This document shows positions 9,292 to 17,300 of a stretch of 46,898 nucleotides of DNA, piece after piece (positions within the stretch are counted from its first letter, which is position 1; each line of letters starts with the position of its first letter). The notes below the pieces were generated by a model. It did no database searches and had not been told where the DNA came from. It worked only from the letters and a program-made list of their open reading frames with translations. Made by a program: the position numbers and the translations under genes. Location of the stretch: positions 1 through 46,898 of the forward strand of contig NZ_JADU01000028.1 of the NCBI RefSeq assembly GCF_000518545.1. The letters are read 5' to 3'. Origin of the DNA: Hallella seregens ATCC 51272 (GTDB lineage Bacteria > Bacteroidota > Bacteroidia > Bacteroidales > Bacteroidaceae).

Positions 9292-9912
9292 CTATTTTAT
9301 TCGCTTCAGGGCCTCCTTGACCAGCATTTCCACGGCTATGCCGGGCTGTTCTTCGAGGATGGCCGTCACCACCTTGGAGGCCGCCATGGGGGCAAAGCCC
9401 AGCATGGTCATGGCCGAAACGGCCTCGTCCCTGACACCCGTGTCGACGGTGGACGGGGCAGAGGCCGTAGCCGAGACGTGCAGCTCGTCGGCGATGCCCG
9501 AGCTCACAATCTTGTCTTTCAGGTCCACGATGATGCGCTGGGCCGTCTTCAGCCCGATGCCCTTCACACCCTTGATGACCCGCTCGTCGCCGTTGGCAAT
9601 GGCATTGCACAGCTCCTTGGGCGACAGCGACGAGAGCATCATGCGCGCCGTGTTGGCCCCCACGCCCGAAACACTGATGAGAAGCCGGTAGAGTTCGCGC
9701 TCCTGTTTGTCGGCAAAGCCGTAGAGGGTGTAGTTGTCGTCGCGTCCGCCTGTCTGGATGGACTCGTGCACGTAGAGCCTCACCTCCTTTTTGCCTTGCA
9801 CACGACTATAGGTATTGAGCGAGATATTGAGCGCATAGCCCACGCCACCGGCCTCGACCACGGCCAGGGCCGGCGTCAGTTCGGCCAGCTCGCCCCGGAT
9901 ATATTCAATCAT
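9292..9912 (-). CDS. ruvA: Holliday junction DNA helicase subunit RuvA
   Basis: A 206-residue protein with the family's standard length and domain order: an N-terminal OB fold starting MIEYIRGELAEL, two helix-hairpin-helix motifs (LLISVSGVGANTARMML and VKGIGLKTAQRIIVDLKDK), and a C-terminal three-helix RuvB-binding domain ending VKEALKRIK. RuvA tetramers bind four-way junctions and direct the RuvB motor during branch migration. The gene precedes sprA on the same strand, an order I recall from other Bacteroidota, though no functional link is evident. Confidence 0.97.
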   Translation of the reverse strand: MIEYIRGELAELTPALAVVEAGGVGYALNISLNTYSRVQGKKEVRLYVHESIQTGGRDDNYTLYGFADKQERELYRLLISVSGVGANTARMMLSSLSPKELCNAIANGDERVIKGVKGIGLKTAQRIIVDLKDKIVSSGIADELHVSATASAPSTVDTGVRDEAVSAMTMLGFAPMAASKVVTAILEEQPGIAVEMLVKEALKRIK

Positions 9913-9992
9913 GTTATGCCTGTTGATTACCTTATGATAACGCGCAGGGGGCGCGGCTTATTGTGTGCGGCGGGAGATTTGGCCCCAACGCA

Positions 9993-10030
9993 CAAGAGGA
10001 TCCCACCCGCAACGGGATGAGATCCTCTTG
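9993..10030 (-). terminator. Strong hairpin after ddh
   Basis: Ten-base perfect arms, CAAGAGGATC (9993-10002) and GATCCTCTTG (10021-10030), extended inward by further pairing with a small bulge. It lies about 30 bases downstream of the ddh stop on the minus strand. No clear U-run follows on either strand, so it may be a processing or Rho-independent-like structure rather than a classical terminator. Confidence 0.5.
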
Positions 10031-10060
10031 AAAACATTGTGCCGGCCGGCGGCGAACGGC

Positions 10061-10960
10061 CTACACCAGCGTGGCCACGATTTCCTCGCGCGTGCCGGGA
10101 AGCATGTCGATGACGGGAATTTCGGGCATGGTATAGCAGCCGGGCTGCAGCCGGAATGTGGCCCGGGCCACGTTGACCAGCACCTGGGCCGTGAGCGCAG
10201 GATTGTTGATACTCATGTTGAACTCCATGCGCTGGTTGGGCGTCTGGCCGCTCACACCCTTGCGCACAAGGTTCACGCCGTGCCCCATGTCGCGCACGTC
10301 GTCCACGCTGGCCACGGCAAACACATGGGTCTCGTCGTGTGCAAAGTAGGGATCGGCCTTGATTTCGGCTGTCACATCCTCCAGCCTGGCGCCGTCTTCG
10401 AGCTCCACATAGACCATGCGGCGGTGGATGCCCTCGCCCAACGGGATGGTTACCGAGAGGGCATTCCTCACTCCTTGCTTGCCGCGCACGCACACACTGT
10501 GGCCCATCGACATGCCCGGACCGAAGTTGGTATAGGTGAGACCCTTGGGGGCAAGGCTCTCCATGAGCACGCGCACGATGGAGTCGGAACCCGGATCCCA
10601 GCCTGCCGAGATGACGCTCACGCGGCCGGCCTTCTTGCAATGCTCCATCTGCCGGGTGCGATAATCGAGTATTGAGGTGTGGATGTCGAAGCTGTCGACG
10701 GTGTTGATGCCCAGCGAAACGATGCGGGCGGCCGTCTCGGGGCACGAGCGTGTCGGCGTGGCGAGGATGGCTACATCCACATTTTTCAGCTTCGTGATGT
10801 CGTCCACCACCTCGTAAGGCGTGAGTTCCAAGGGCTTGTCATGGGCTCCCTGACGGCGCACCACGCCTGCAATCTCGAAATCGGGGGCGGCCTCCAGGGC
10901 CTGTACACTATAATGACCAATGTTGCCGTAACCTACAACGGCTGCTCTAATCTTCTTCAT
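10061..10960 (-). CDS. ddh: meso-Diaminopimelate D-dehydrogenase
   Basis: A 299-residue NADP-dependent oxidoreductase that reductively aminates L-2-amino-6-oxopimelate (tetrahydrodipicolinate) to meso-diaminopimelate. It gives a one-step route to the peptidoglycan and lysine precursor. The Rossmann fold starts at once with KIRAAVVGYGNIGHYSVQ (glycines at 10-15), and VVRR follows the second strand as expected for NADP preference. Family signatures include DSFDIH, ISAGWDPGSDS and the block GPGMSMGHSVCVRG. Length is close to other bacterial Ddh enzymes. Start chosen at the ATG at 10960, with a -7 box about 40 bases upstream. It appears to be a single-gene unit bounded by a strong hairpin. Confidence 0.95.
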   Translation of the reverse strand: MKKIRAAVVGYGNIGHYSVQALEAAPDFEIAGVVRRQGAHDKPLELTPYEVVDDITKLKNVDVAILATPTRSCPETAARIVSLGINTVDSFDIHTSILDYRTRQMEHCKKAGRVSVISAGWDPGSDSIVRVLMESLAPKGLTYTNFGPGMSMGHSVCVRGKQGVRNALSVTIPLGEGIHRRMVYVELEDGARLEDVTAEIKADPYFAHDETHVFAVASVDDVRDMGHGVNLVRKGVSGQTPNQRMEFNMSINNPALTAQVLVNVARATFRLQPGCYTMPEIPVIDMLPGTREEIVATLV

Positions 10961-11001
10961 ATCGTTCTGTTTGTTTAAACTTGGTTGTCTGTTCTGCGCT
11001 G

Positions 11002-11009
11002 CAAATTTA
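11002..11009 (-). promoter_or_regulatory. -7 promoter box of ddh
   Basis: TAAATTTG on the minus strand, 42 bases upstream of the ddh start codon, matches the Bacteroidales -7 consensus TAnnTTTG. Confidence 0.55.
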
Positions 11010-11131
11010 CGGGTTTCTGTCGAAAAAGCGGAAGAAATGGCGTCGTTTTTATTCTAAAAAAGTATAAAGCATAGCAAAAAGTAAGCCTACGGCGGATTTA
11101 GGCGACACTGTGTCCGGTCGGCCATCGACCC

Positions 11132-12097
11132 CTACTTCTCACACCTCAACGTGATGACATTCACCTCGGGCCACGCTCCAAAGCGGAAGGGCACGGTGCC
11201 GCCGATGCCCAGCGACACGTAGAGCATGGAGCCTCCTTCCTCGTATTTGCCGCCCCATTCATTGTAGGCCCAGCGCGCCGGCGAGAAGCGACCGATGCGT
11301 ATCTGCCCGGCATGGGTGTGGCCCGAGAGGGTCAGGGCGATGTCAGTCTGGTGGAGCACGCCGCGCCGCCAGTGGCTGGGGTCGTGGCTGAGCAGGATTT
11401 TGAACATGCCGACGGGCAGTCCCTGCATGGCCTTCCGCAGGTCGCCGTAGTCGGGGAAAGGCGGGCGGCTGATGTTTTCCACGCCGATGACGGCTATCTC
11501 CGCGCCGTCGCCGCGGGCGATGGTGACGTGCTCGTTCATGAGCAGCCGCCATCCTATCTTCTCCTCCAGATAGCGCAACACGTGCTGGTTGCGCGCAATG
11601 TTGCGGTCGCTGCGGTCTGCTCCGTACTCGCAATAGTCGTGATTGCCCATGATGGAGTACACGCCGTCGGGGGCATGGAGCTGTCCCAGCGCATGCTGAA
11701 AGGGAATCACCTCGTCGGCGCTCACGTTCACCAAGTCGCCGGTGAACACGATAACGTCGGGGTGCAGGGCGTTCACCGTGCGCACCATCTTGTCGATGAA
11801 GGCGCGGTTGCGCAGGAAAGTGCCGATGTGGATGTCGGACAGCTGCACCACCCGGTAGCCATCGAACGACCGGGGAAGCAGGGGCGACACGCACTTGGCC
11901 GACCGAACCACGATGTGCCGCCAGCCAAAGAAGAAGCCATAAGTGACCAGAGCCACCAGCAACCCGGCCGGCACCAACGCCCAGCACCAGCCCACAAGGG
12001 GCCAGAGCAGCAGAAAGAGCAGGCCGGGAAACCCGATGTAGAGAATGCCGCCAAAGAGGAGGCGCATCAGCGTGTTGTGTCGGAGCTTGAGTGTCAT
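11132..12097 (-). CDS. Membrane-anchored metallophosphoesterase
   Basis: A 321-residue calcineurin-like phosphoesterase of the YkuE/YaeI type. Two hydrophobic segments occupy about residues 12-34 and 38-58, anchoring a C-terminal catalytic domain. The dimetal motifs are complete and in order: LSDIHIG (Asp88, His90), FTGDLVN (Asp121), MGNHDY (Asn152, His153), LLSHDP, and LSGHTHAGQ near residue 258. Relatives hydrolyse phosphodiesters or UDP-diacylglucosamine-like lipids, but the substrate cannot be read from the sequence. The gene has its own -7 box (TACCTTTG at 12122-12115) and is divergent from the FMN-binding protein gene. Confidence 0.88.
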   Translation of the reverse strand: MTLKLRHNTLMRLLFGGILYIGFPGLLFLLLWPLVGWCWALVPAGLLVALVTYGFFFGWRHIVVRSAKCVSPLLPRSFDGYRVVQLSDIHIGTFLRNRAFIDKMVRTVNALHPDVIVFTGDLVNVSADEVIPFQHALGQLHAPDGVYSIMGNHDYCEYGADRSDRNIARNQHVLRYLEEKIGWRLLMNEHVTIARGDGAEIAVIGVENISRPPFPDYGDLRKAMQGLPVGMFKILLSHDPSHWRRGVLHQTDIALTLSGHTHAGQIRIGRFSPARWAYNEWGGKYEEGGSMLYVSLGIGGTVPFRFGAWPEVNVITLRCEK

Positions 12098-12114
12098 GGG
12101 CGTATATTTGGCAA

Positions 12115-12122
12115 CAAAGGTA
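12115..12122 (-). promoter_or_regulatory. -7 promoter box of metallophosphoesterase
   Basis: TACCTTTG on the minus strand, 17 bases before the start codon at 12097. It matches the Bacteroidales -7 consensus and implies a very short 5' leader. Confidence 0.5.
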
Positions 12123-12198
12123 GCACTTTAAACGTTAAAAGATAACTGCCAAGCGTTAAAAAAACCGACGGTGGCACCCAAGCCACCAAACTTTTGGC

Positions 12199-12206
12199 TA
12201 ACTTTG
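12199..12206 (+). promoter_or_regulatory. -7 promoter box of the FMN-binding protein
   Basis: TAACTTTG on the plus strand, 51 bases upstream of the start codon at 12258, matches the Bacteroidales -7 consensus exactly. Confidence 0.6.
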
Positions 12207-12257
12207 TCCGCACATACGAGCAGCGTATATATAATAAGGTAAAAAAGAACAAAGCAA

Positions 12258-12656
12258 ATGAACCGCAAGAGAACACTGACCATTTCGGCCGTGGCCGCCA
12301 TGGCCGTGGCCGTGCTGATGAGCGCCATGCCCGCCGACAGCGTCATCACGAAAGACACCGGCACCGACATCGTGAACACAACCAGCCTCACCAAGAGCGT
12401 GCGCGGCTACAAAAGCGCCACGCCCGTGAAGATTTACATCAAGAAGAACCGCGTGGTCAAGGTGGAGGCTCTCGGCAACCAGGAGACGCCGAAATACTTC
12501 GACAAGGCCAAGGCCGTGCTCGACAAGTACGAAGGAAAGACTGTAACCAAGGCGCAGAAGATGGAAGTGGACGCCGTGAGCGGCGCCACCCTCTCCAGTA
12601 AAGCCCTTGTCAAGAACGTGCAGGAGGGACTGAAGTACTACAAGGAGCACAAATAA
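12258..12656 (+). CDS. Exported single-domain FMN-binding protein
   Basis: A 132-residue protein with an N-terminal export signal (hydrophobic core about residues 8-22, cleavage plausible after MPA) and one FMN_bind domain. The motif DAVSGATLSS (residues 105-114) matches the flavinylation signature DxxSGATxS of NqrC and RnfG, in which ApbE attaches FMN covalently to the threonine (here Thr111). I infer a periplasmic or cell-surface redox carrier with covalently bound flavin. No ApbE, quinone reductase or membrane electron-transfer partner is encoded in the window. The stop codon is directly followed by the stop of the convergent gene, with no spacer. Function beyond flavin binding is unknown. 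Confidence 0.85.
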   Translation: MNRKRTLTISAVAAMAVAVLMSAMPADSVITKDTGTDIVNTTSLTKSVRGYKSATPVKIYIKKNRVVKVEALGNQETPKYFDKAKAVLDKYEGKTVTKAQKMEVDAVSGATLSSKALVKNVQEGLKYYKEHK

Positions 12657-13604
12657 TCACCACTCCCACACGGCCACCAGCGGCAGATGGTCGCTGAAAC
12701 CATCCAGGTATCGGGGGCCAAGATAATTGCGGCGGGGCATGACCCCGCCGTATTTTTTGTCCTCGGCGAGCAGGAACGGGGCGTCGAAGACCCGGCACGA
12801 ACGGAGCCTCGAGGCCGAAAGACTGTCGCAGAGAATGTGGTCCAGACTGCCCCAGCGGCCTTGGTAACGATAGGTACCGAGGGCGCCGTGCGTGCCGCGG
12901 GCCGTGGCCGACACATCGCACAGGCCGCCGACGGCCAGCCGCTGCAGGGCGGCGTCGGCCGCATAGTCGTTGAAGTCGCCAGCCACCACGATGCGTGCAC
13001 CGGGCGACGCCAGCCGCACGGAGTCTACGGCGACGGCCAACACCTGGGCCACGTGCAGCCGGTAGGGGCGCGAGAACCGCTCGCCACCGGCCCGACTCGG
13101 GGCATGCACCACGAAGACGTGCAGCGTGTCGCCACCGGCGAGCTCGCCGGCGGCATAGAGCATGTCGCGCGTGGGGCGGAAGCCGGGCAGCGGGCCGACG
13201 CGGATGGACCGGTGGCGAAGCAGCCGAAAGGTGAAGGGCGAGTAGAGCAGGGCCACGTCGATGCCGCGCGGGTCGGGCCCGTCGGTCATGACATACGCGT
13301 AGCCGGCCCGTCGCAACAGCGACCGCCGCGTGAGGTCGGTGAGCACGGTGTCGTTTTCAACCTCGACGAGGGCCACCAGGTCGGGCAGCACCTCGGCCGA
13401 GTCGAGCTGCCCGCAGGCCAGTATCTCCTGCCCCACGCGGTTCAGCTTGCGCCAGTAGCGGTAGGGCGTCCAGCGGTGGGCAGACGTGGGCAGGAACTCC
13501 TCGTCCTGTTTCAGGCTGTCGTGGCGCGTGTCGAAGAGGTTCTCGCAATTGAGTTCCACCAGTGTGAACAGCGAGGAAAGAAGCAGCAGAATGGCCGGCA
13601 TCAT
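12657..13604 (-). CDS. Exported endonuclease/exonuclease/phosphatase-fold protein
   Basis: About 315 residues from the chosen start (ATG at 13604, giving MMPAILLLLSSLF as a signal segment). An upstream in-frame ATG at 13688 would add 28 residues without export character. The fold's motifs are in order: ELNCENLFD, LVALVEVEND, VVHAPSR, VVAGDFNDY, GSLDHILCD and FSDHLPLVAVWEW. These supply the Asn, Glu, Asp-Phe-Asn and Asp-His catalytic elements of the DNase I/exonuclease III/phosphatase superfamily. The substrate (nucleic acid, phospholipid or sugar phosphate) cannot be determined; the export signal argues against DNA repair. It converges with the FMN-binding protein gene without any gap. Confidence 0.85.
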   Translation of the reverse strand: MMPAILLLLSSLFTLVELNCENLFDTRHDSLKQDEEFLPTSAHRWTPYRYWRKLNRVGQEILACGQLDSAEVLPDLVALVEVENDTVLTDLTRRSLLRRAGYAYVMTDGPDPRGIDVALLYSPFTFRLLRHRSIRVGPLPGFRPTRDMLYAAGELAGGDTLHVFVVHAPSRAGGERFSRPYRLHVAQVLAVAVDSVRLASPGARIVVAGDFNDYAADAALQRLAVGGLCDVSATARGTHGALGTYRYQGRWGSLDHILCDSLSASRLRSCRVFDAPFLLAEDKKYGGVMPRRNYLGPRYLDGFSDHLPLVAVWEW

Positions 13605-13659
13605 GATGTGAGGAGGAAAGGATGAAAGGATGGAAAAACGAAAAAACGGAGTGCGTGCG

Positions 13660-13780
13660 GCCGGCATCGCCGAATCATGACGGCGCAAACGCCGGCCGAC
13701 AACGTCGTAAACGCCGCGCCGTTACGCCGCAATCGCAAGACGATGGCACCGCAATCGCAGGGCCGTTACGGCGCAAACAG
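13660..13780. repeat. 22-base-period intergenic array (B)
   Basis: Five consecutive 22-base units starting at 13660, 13682, 13704, 13726 and 13748, plus a partial sixth. No two units are identical, but phase is kept exactly. Typical halves are GCCGCAATCGC and AGGGCCGTTAC. The array lies between pepC and the phosphatase-fold gene, beyond the pepC terminator. Closely similar arrays occur after rhaD and nhaD, and a related one after trkH. Confidence 0.8.
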
Positions 13781-13783
13781 AAA

Positions 13784-13822
13784 GCCCCCGACGAGCAGGC
13801 GCAAAGGTCTGCCGCCGGGGGC
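13784..13822 (-). terminator. Terminator of pepC-like gene
   Basis: Arms GCCCCCG (13784-13790) and CGGGGGC (13816-13822) form the base of a hairpin just past the peptidase stop codon. On the minus strand the stem is followed by TTTCTGTTT, the expected U-rich tail. Confidence 0.65.
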
Positions 13823-13828
13823 GGCTGT

Positions 13829-15250
13829 TTATGGACGGGTGGAGTCGTCGGCCTGAAAGAGCGGATCTTCGGGCATCACCATCGTGGGCTTTTGGTCGAA
13901 AAGCCTCAGCGTCTCGTCGGAAGCATAGCGGCGGTTCACCACCAGCCGGAACATGTACTCCCTGAACCAAGGGTTGGTCATGATGAGACAGCCGTCCTGG
14001 CCGTAGCCAGGGCCCCAGCTGTTCTCCACTTTCCACTTCAACGGGTTGCCCTCGGCATCCAAATCCACGGCGGTGAGCGTCATGGCGTGGGTGGAGCCGC
14101 TGTCGAAAGTCTCGATGCGGCCGGCCTTATCCATGCCGAACGACGTGCCGAAGAGCGAGGCGTAGTCGTAGTTGTCGATGTCCAGATAGCCGCGCTTACG
14201 GTCGAGCTGCTTGCCCACGTCGTAGCTCGAGTAGAGCTTGTGCCCGTCCTTGAGCGAGGCAACGGCCAGCCGGGCTATCTCGTCCATGGGCAGATTGAGG
14301 TAGCGCCAGTTGTGTCCGTCGTAGGTGTGGCGGTCGTAGGCCACCTCGAAGGTCTTGTGATAGGGCCGTCGCGGGTCGTTCATCACCATGATGAACGACC
14401 CGTTGAGCGGCGCGCCCACGGTGGCCTCGTAGAAGCTGCGCGGCGTGTACCGGCGGGCCTCACCCAAGACCTTGCCGTTCTTGTCGCGGAAGACATAGCT
14501 GAATTCCTTGACCGGCGCGCCGAGCGCGAGGGTGAGCATGTGGTAGACGGTGCCCAGCATTTCGGTCTTGCGGCGGCGCAAGTCGGCGGCTTTCCTGCCG
14601 TCGGCAACCATCTTTCGCAGCTCCAGTCCGAACTCGCGCAGCTTCGACGAAATCATTTTCTGCATCTGTGAAGTGTTGTCGCTGGAGAACGTTTCGGGCA
14701 TCACGCTCATCGGCACAAGGCCGTATTTGTCGGCCAGGTCGGCCACGCCGCAGAACGTGCCGCCGTCGCTGATGGGGTGACGGAAGAAGAATTGCACCCT
14801 CGTGTCGTCCATAGGCTTGCGCGCGCAGTCGATGACACCTTGCAGCATGAGGTTGGCTTTCTCCAGCTGGTCATAGAAAAAGAGGTAGGCTTGAGAGTAT
14901 TCCACCTTGACGGAATCGCCGTGAGCGCGGGCAAAATCGCCCCTCAACACGTTGAGTCCGGAGAAGAGCCAGCAGCGTCCGGAGCTCTGCTGGTCGTGAA
15001 TGCTCTGCCTGGGCGTCTCCACACTGAAGTAAGTATCCACCTGCCCCAGGTTCTTGTAGTTGCGCGCCAGGTCGTCAATCTTGTTGGAAGCAATGGCATT
15101 GGCCAGGGCCTTGTAGGCCGGGTTGCGGCTCTGTGCCTGCTCTATCTGGCTGAGCATCTGGCTGGAAATGCCGCCGTCGGGGGTGGTCTGGGCCGCGGCT
15201 GAGGCCGTGAAGGCCATGCAAGCAGCGAGTAAAAGGGTTTTGCTGTTCAT
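13829..15250 (-). CDS. Exported C1B cysteine peptidase (bleomycin hydrolase/PepC-like)
   Basis: A 473-residue papain-fold peptidase of the PepC/bleomycin hydrolase family. The start at 15250 gives a typical Sec signal, MNSKTLLLAACMAFTASAAA. The nucleophile lies in DQQSSGRCWLFSG (Cys93), the catalytic His in GSTHAMTLTAVD (near 385), and the Asn in KVENSWGPG (near 407). Size agrees with the family once the signal is removed. Classical PepC enzymes are cytosolic aminopeptidases, so an exported form points to peptide trimming in the periplasm or outside the cell. The gene is divergent from dxs, has its own -7 box, and carries a GC-rich hairpin in its leader. Confidence 0.92.
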   Translation of the reverse strand: MNSKTLLLAACMAFTASAAAQTTPDGGISSQMLSQIEQAQSRNPAYKALANAIASNKIDDLARNYKNLGQVDTYFSVETPRQSIHDQQSSGRCWLFSGLNVLRGDFARAHGDSVKVEYSQAYLFFYDQLEKANLMLQGVIDCARKPMDDTRVQFFFRHPISDGGTFCGVADLADKYGLVPMSVMPETFSSDNTSQMQKMISSKLREFGLELRKMVADGRKAADLRRRKTEMLGTVYHMLTLALGAPVKEFSYVFRDKNGKVLGEARRYTPRSFYEATVGAPLNGSFIMVMNDPRRPYHKTFEVAYDRHTYDGHNWRYLNLPMDEIARLAVASLKDGHKLYSSYDVGKQLDRKRGYLDIDNYDYASLFGTSFGMDKAGRIETFDSGSTHAMTLTAVDLDAEGNPLKWKVENSWGPGYGQDGCLIMTNPWFREYMFRLVVNRRYASDETLRLFDQKPTMVMPEDPLFQADDSTRP

Positions 15251-15282
15251 GATGTCGGGTTGATGTTTGACTTGTTTTGGGC

Positions 15283-15309
15283 CCGGGCCCACGGCGTTGC
15301 GGGGCCCGG
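15283..15309 (-). other. GC-rich hairpin in the peptidase leader
   Basis: Perfect arms CCGGGCCC (15283-15290) and GGGCCCGG (15302-15309) lie between the -7 box at 15322-15329 and the peptidase start. In the mRNA this would be an eight-pair, all-GC stem close to the 5' end, possibly affecting stability or translation. Confidence 0.45.
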
Positions 15310-15321
15310 ACAAGGGTGTTG

Positions 15322-15329
15322 CAAAGTTA
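15322..15329 (-). promoter_or_regulatory. -7 promoter box of pepC-like gene
   Basis: TAACTTTG on the minus strand, 72 bases upstream of the peptidase start codon. It matches the Bacteroidales -7 consensus. Confidence 0.6.
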
Positions 15330-15372
15330 GGAAAATTCCGCCGCTTTCCACGCCTTTCTCGATTATTAATTG

Positions 15373-15380
15373 TATCTTTG
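15373..15380 (+). promoter_or_regulatory. -7 promoter box of dxs-trkA-trkH
   Basis: TATCTTTG on the plus strand, 25 bases before the dxs start codon at 15405. It matches the Bacteroidales -7 consensus and would drive the whole overlapping three-gene unit. Confidence 0.6.
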
Positions 15381-15404
15381 CAAGGTTATTCCAACAGAAT
15401 ATCA

Positions 15405-17300
15405 ATGAATCACGACAAATTCGACCTGTTGGGCCGCATTGAATATCCGGCCGACTTGCGAAAACTGAGCGTAGAGCAGCTGCCCGAACTTTGTCGGGAA
15501 CTTCGTCAGGACATCATCGACGAGGTCTCCGCCAACCCCGGCCACTTTGCCTCCAGCCTTGGCGTGGTGGAACTTACGGTGGCGCTGCACTATGTTTTCG
15601 ATACTCCCGAAGACCGCATTGTGTGGGATGTGGGCCATCAGGCCTATGGGCACAAGATACTTACAGGCCGCAGACGGCAGTTCTGCACCAACCGCAAGAT
15701 GGGCGGCGTGCGCCCCTTCCCCACCCCGCTGGAAAGCGAATACGACACGTTTACCTGCGGGCACGCCTCCAACAGCATATCCGCCGCATTGGGCATGGCC
15801 GTGGCTGCACGCCGGACGGGGCATGCCGGCCGACACGTGGTGGCCGTCATCGGCGACGGGGCGATGAGCGGAGGGCTGGCTTTCGAGGGGCTCAACAACG
15901 CGAGCTCCACGCCCAACGACCTGCTCATCGTGCTCAACGACAACGATATGTCCATCGATCGCGCCGTGGGCGGCATGGAACAGTACCTGCTCCACCTCGA
16001 TACCAACGAAACTTACAACCGTCTGCGCTTCAAGGCTTCGCAGTGGTTGCATGCCAAAGGCTACCTCACCGAGAACCGGCGCAAGGGCATCATCCGCCTA
16101 AACAACGCCATCAAGAGCGCCCTTAGCCACCAGCAGAACATCTTTGAGGGCATGAACATCCGCTATTTCGGGCCTTTCGACGGGCACGACGTGCGCGAGG
16201 TGGTGCGCGTGCTGCGCCAGCTGAAAGACATGAAAGGCCCCAAGCTGCTCCACCTGCACACGGTGAAGGGCAAGGGATACGAGCCGGCCGAGAAAGCGGC
16301 CACCGTGTGGCACGCCCCCGGCAAGTTCGATCCCGAGACGGGCGAACGGCTGCTTCCCGACACCACGGGCCAGCCGCCCAAGTTCCAGGACGTGTTCGGA
16401 CATACCCTGTTGGAGCTGGCGCGGCAGAACCCCCGCATCGTGGGCGTGACGCCGGCCATGCCTACGGGCTGCTCCATGAACATCATGTCCAAAGAGTTGC
16501 CCGACCGCGTCTTCGACGTTGGCATAGCCGAAGGCCATGCCGTGACCTTTTCAGGGGGCATGGCTAAAGACGGTCTTCAGCCCTTCTGCAACATCTACAG
16601 CTCGTTCGCCCAACGGGCCTACGACAACATTATTCACGACCTGGCCATCCTGAGCCTCCCCGTGGTGCTGTGCCTTGACCGGGCCGGACTGGTGGGCGAA
16701 GACGGGACCACGCACCACGGCGCGTTCGACATGGCGGCCCTGCGGCCCGTTGCCGGGCTCACCATTGCCTCGCCCATGGACGAGCACGAACTGCGCCGAC
16801 TCATGTACACGGCCCAGTTGCCCGGCATGGGTACCTTTGTCATTCGCTACCCCCGAGGCAGCGGAACACTCACCGACTGGCGTTGCCCGCTGGAGGCCGT
16901 CGCCGTGGGCACGGGCCGACGGCTGCGCGAAGGTCACGAGGTGGCCGTGCTCACCATCGGGCCGATAGGCGCTGAAGCCGCCCGCGCCATCGAGTTGTCG
17001 GGGGTGGACGCCGCCCTCTACGACATGCGTTTCCTGAAGCCAATCGACGGCCAATTGCTCGACGAGGTGGGCCGTCGGTTCGGCCGAATCGTCACCGTGG
17101 AGGACGGCGTGCGCAACGGCGGACTGGGAACGGCCGTGCTCGAATGGATGGACGACCACGGCTACCACCCGCAGGTGGTGCGCCTCGGACTGCCCGACGA
17201 CCAGTTTGTAGAGCATGGCTCGCCGGCCCAGCTACACCATATCTGCGGCATCGACGCCGAAGCCATTGCCCAAACTATCAGGAAAATCACTCGCTCATGA
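15405..17300 (+). CDS. dxs: 1-Deoxy-D-xylulose-5-phosphate synthase
   Basis: A 631-residue thiamine-diphosphate enzyme that condenses pyruvate with glyceraldehyde 3-phosphate, the first step of the methylerythritol phosphate pathway to isoprenoids. The start [15 protein letters not shown] lies 25 bases after a -7 box. Landmarks include [18 protein letters not shown], the ThDP/Mg2+ motif [11 protein letters not shown] followed by LNDNDMSID (about residues 150-190), the transketolase pyrimidine domain with [15 protein letters not shown], and a C-terminal transketolase_C domain. Length is standard. The stop overlaps the trkA start as ATGA, so the two are translationally coupled even though their functions are unrelated. 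Confidence 0.98.
   Translation: MNHDKFDLLGRIEYPADLRKLSVEQLPELCRELRQDIIDEVSANPGHFASSLGVVELTVALHYVFDTPEDRIVWDVGHQAYGHKILTGRRRQFCTNRKMGGVRPFPTPLESEYDTFTCGHASNSISAALGMAVAARRTGHAGRHVVAVIGDGAMSGGLAFEGLNNASSTPNDLLIVLNDNDMSIDRAVGGMEQYLLHLDTNETYNRLRFKASQWLHAKGYLTENRRKGIIRLNNAIKSALSHQQNIFEGMNIRYFGPFDGHDVREVVRVLRQLKDMKGPKLLHLHTVKGKGYEPAEKAATVWHAPGKFDPETGERLLPDTTGQPPKFQDVFGHTLLELARQNPRIVGVTPAMPTGCSMNIMSKELPDRVFDVGIAEGHAVTFSGGMAKDGLQPFCNIYSSFAQRAYDNIIHDLAILSLPVVLCLDRAGLVGEDGTTHHGAFDMAALRPVAGLTIASPMDEHELRRLMYTAQLPGMGTFVIRYPRGSGTLTDWRCPLEAVAVGTGRRLREGHEVAVLTIGPIGAEAARAIELSGVDAALYDMRFLKPIDGQLLDEVGRRFGRIVTVEDGVRNGGLGTAVLEWMDDHGYHPQVVRLGLPDDQFVEHGSPAQLHHICGIDAEAIAQTIRKITRS

Noticed and set aside
1481..9691. 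Very long plus-strand open frames (up to about 1000 codons) opposite sprA and ruvA
   Set aside because: They are antisense shadows of GC-rich genes, rich in Gly, Ala, Arg, His and Val, with no domain or signal. The minus-strand frame reads as clear SprA and RuvA.
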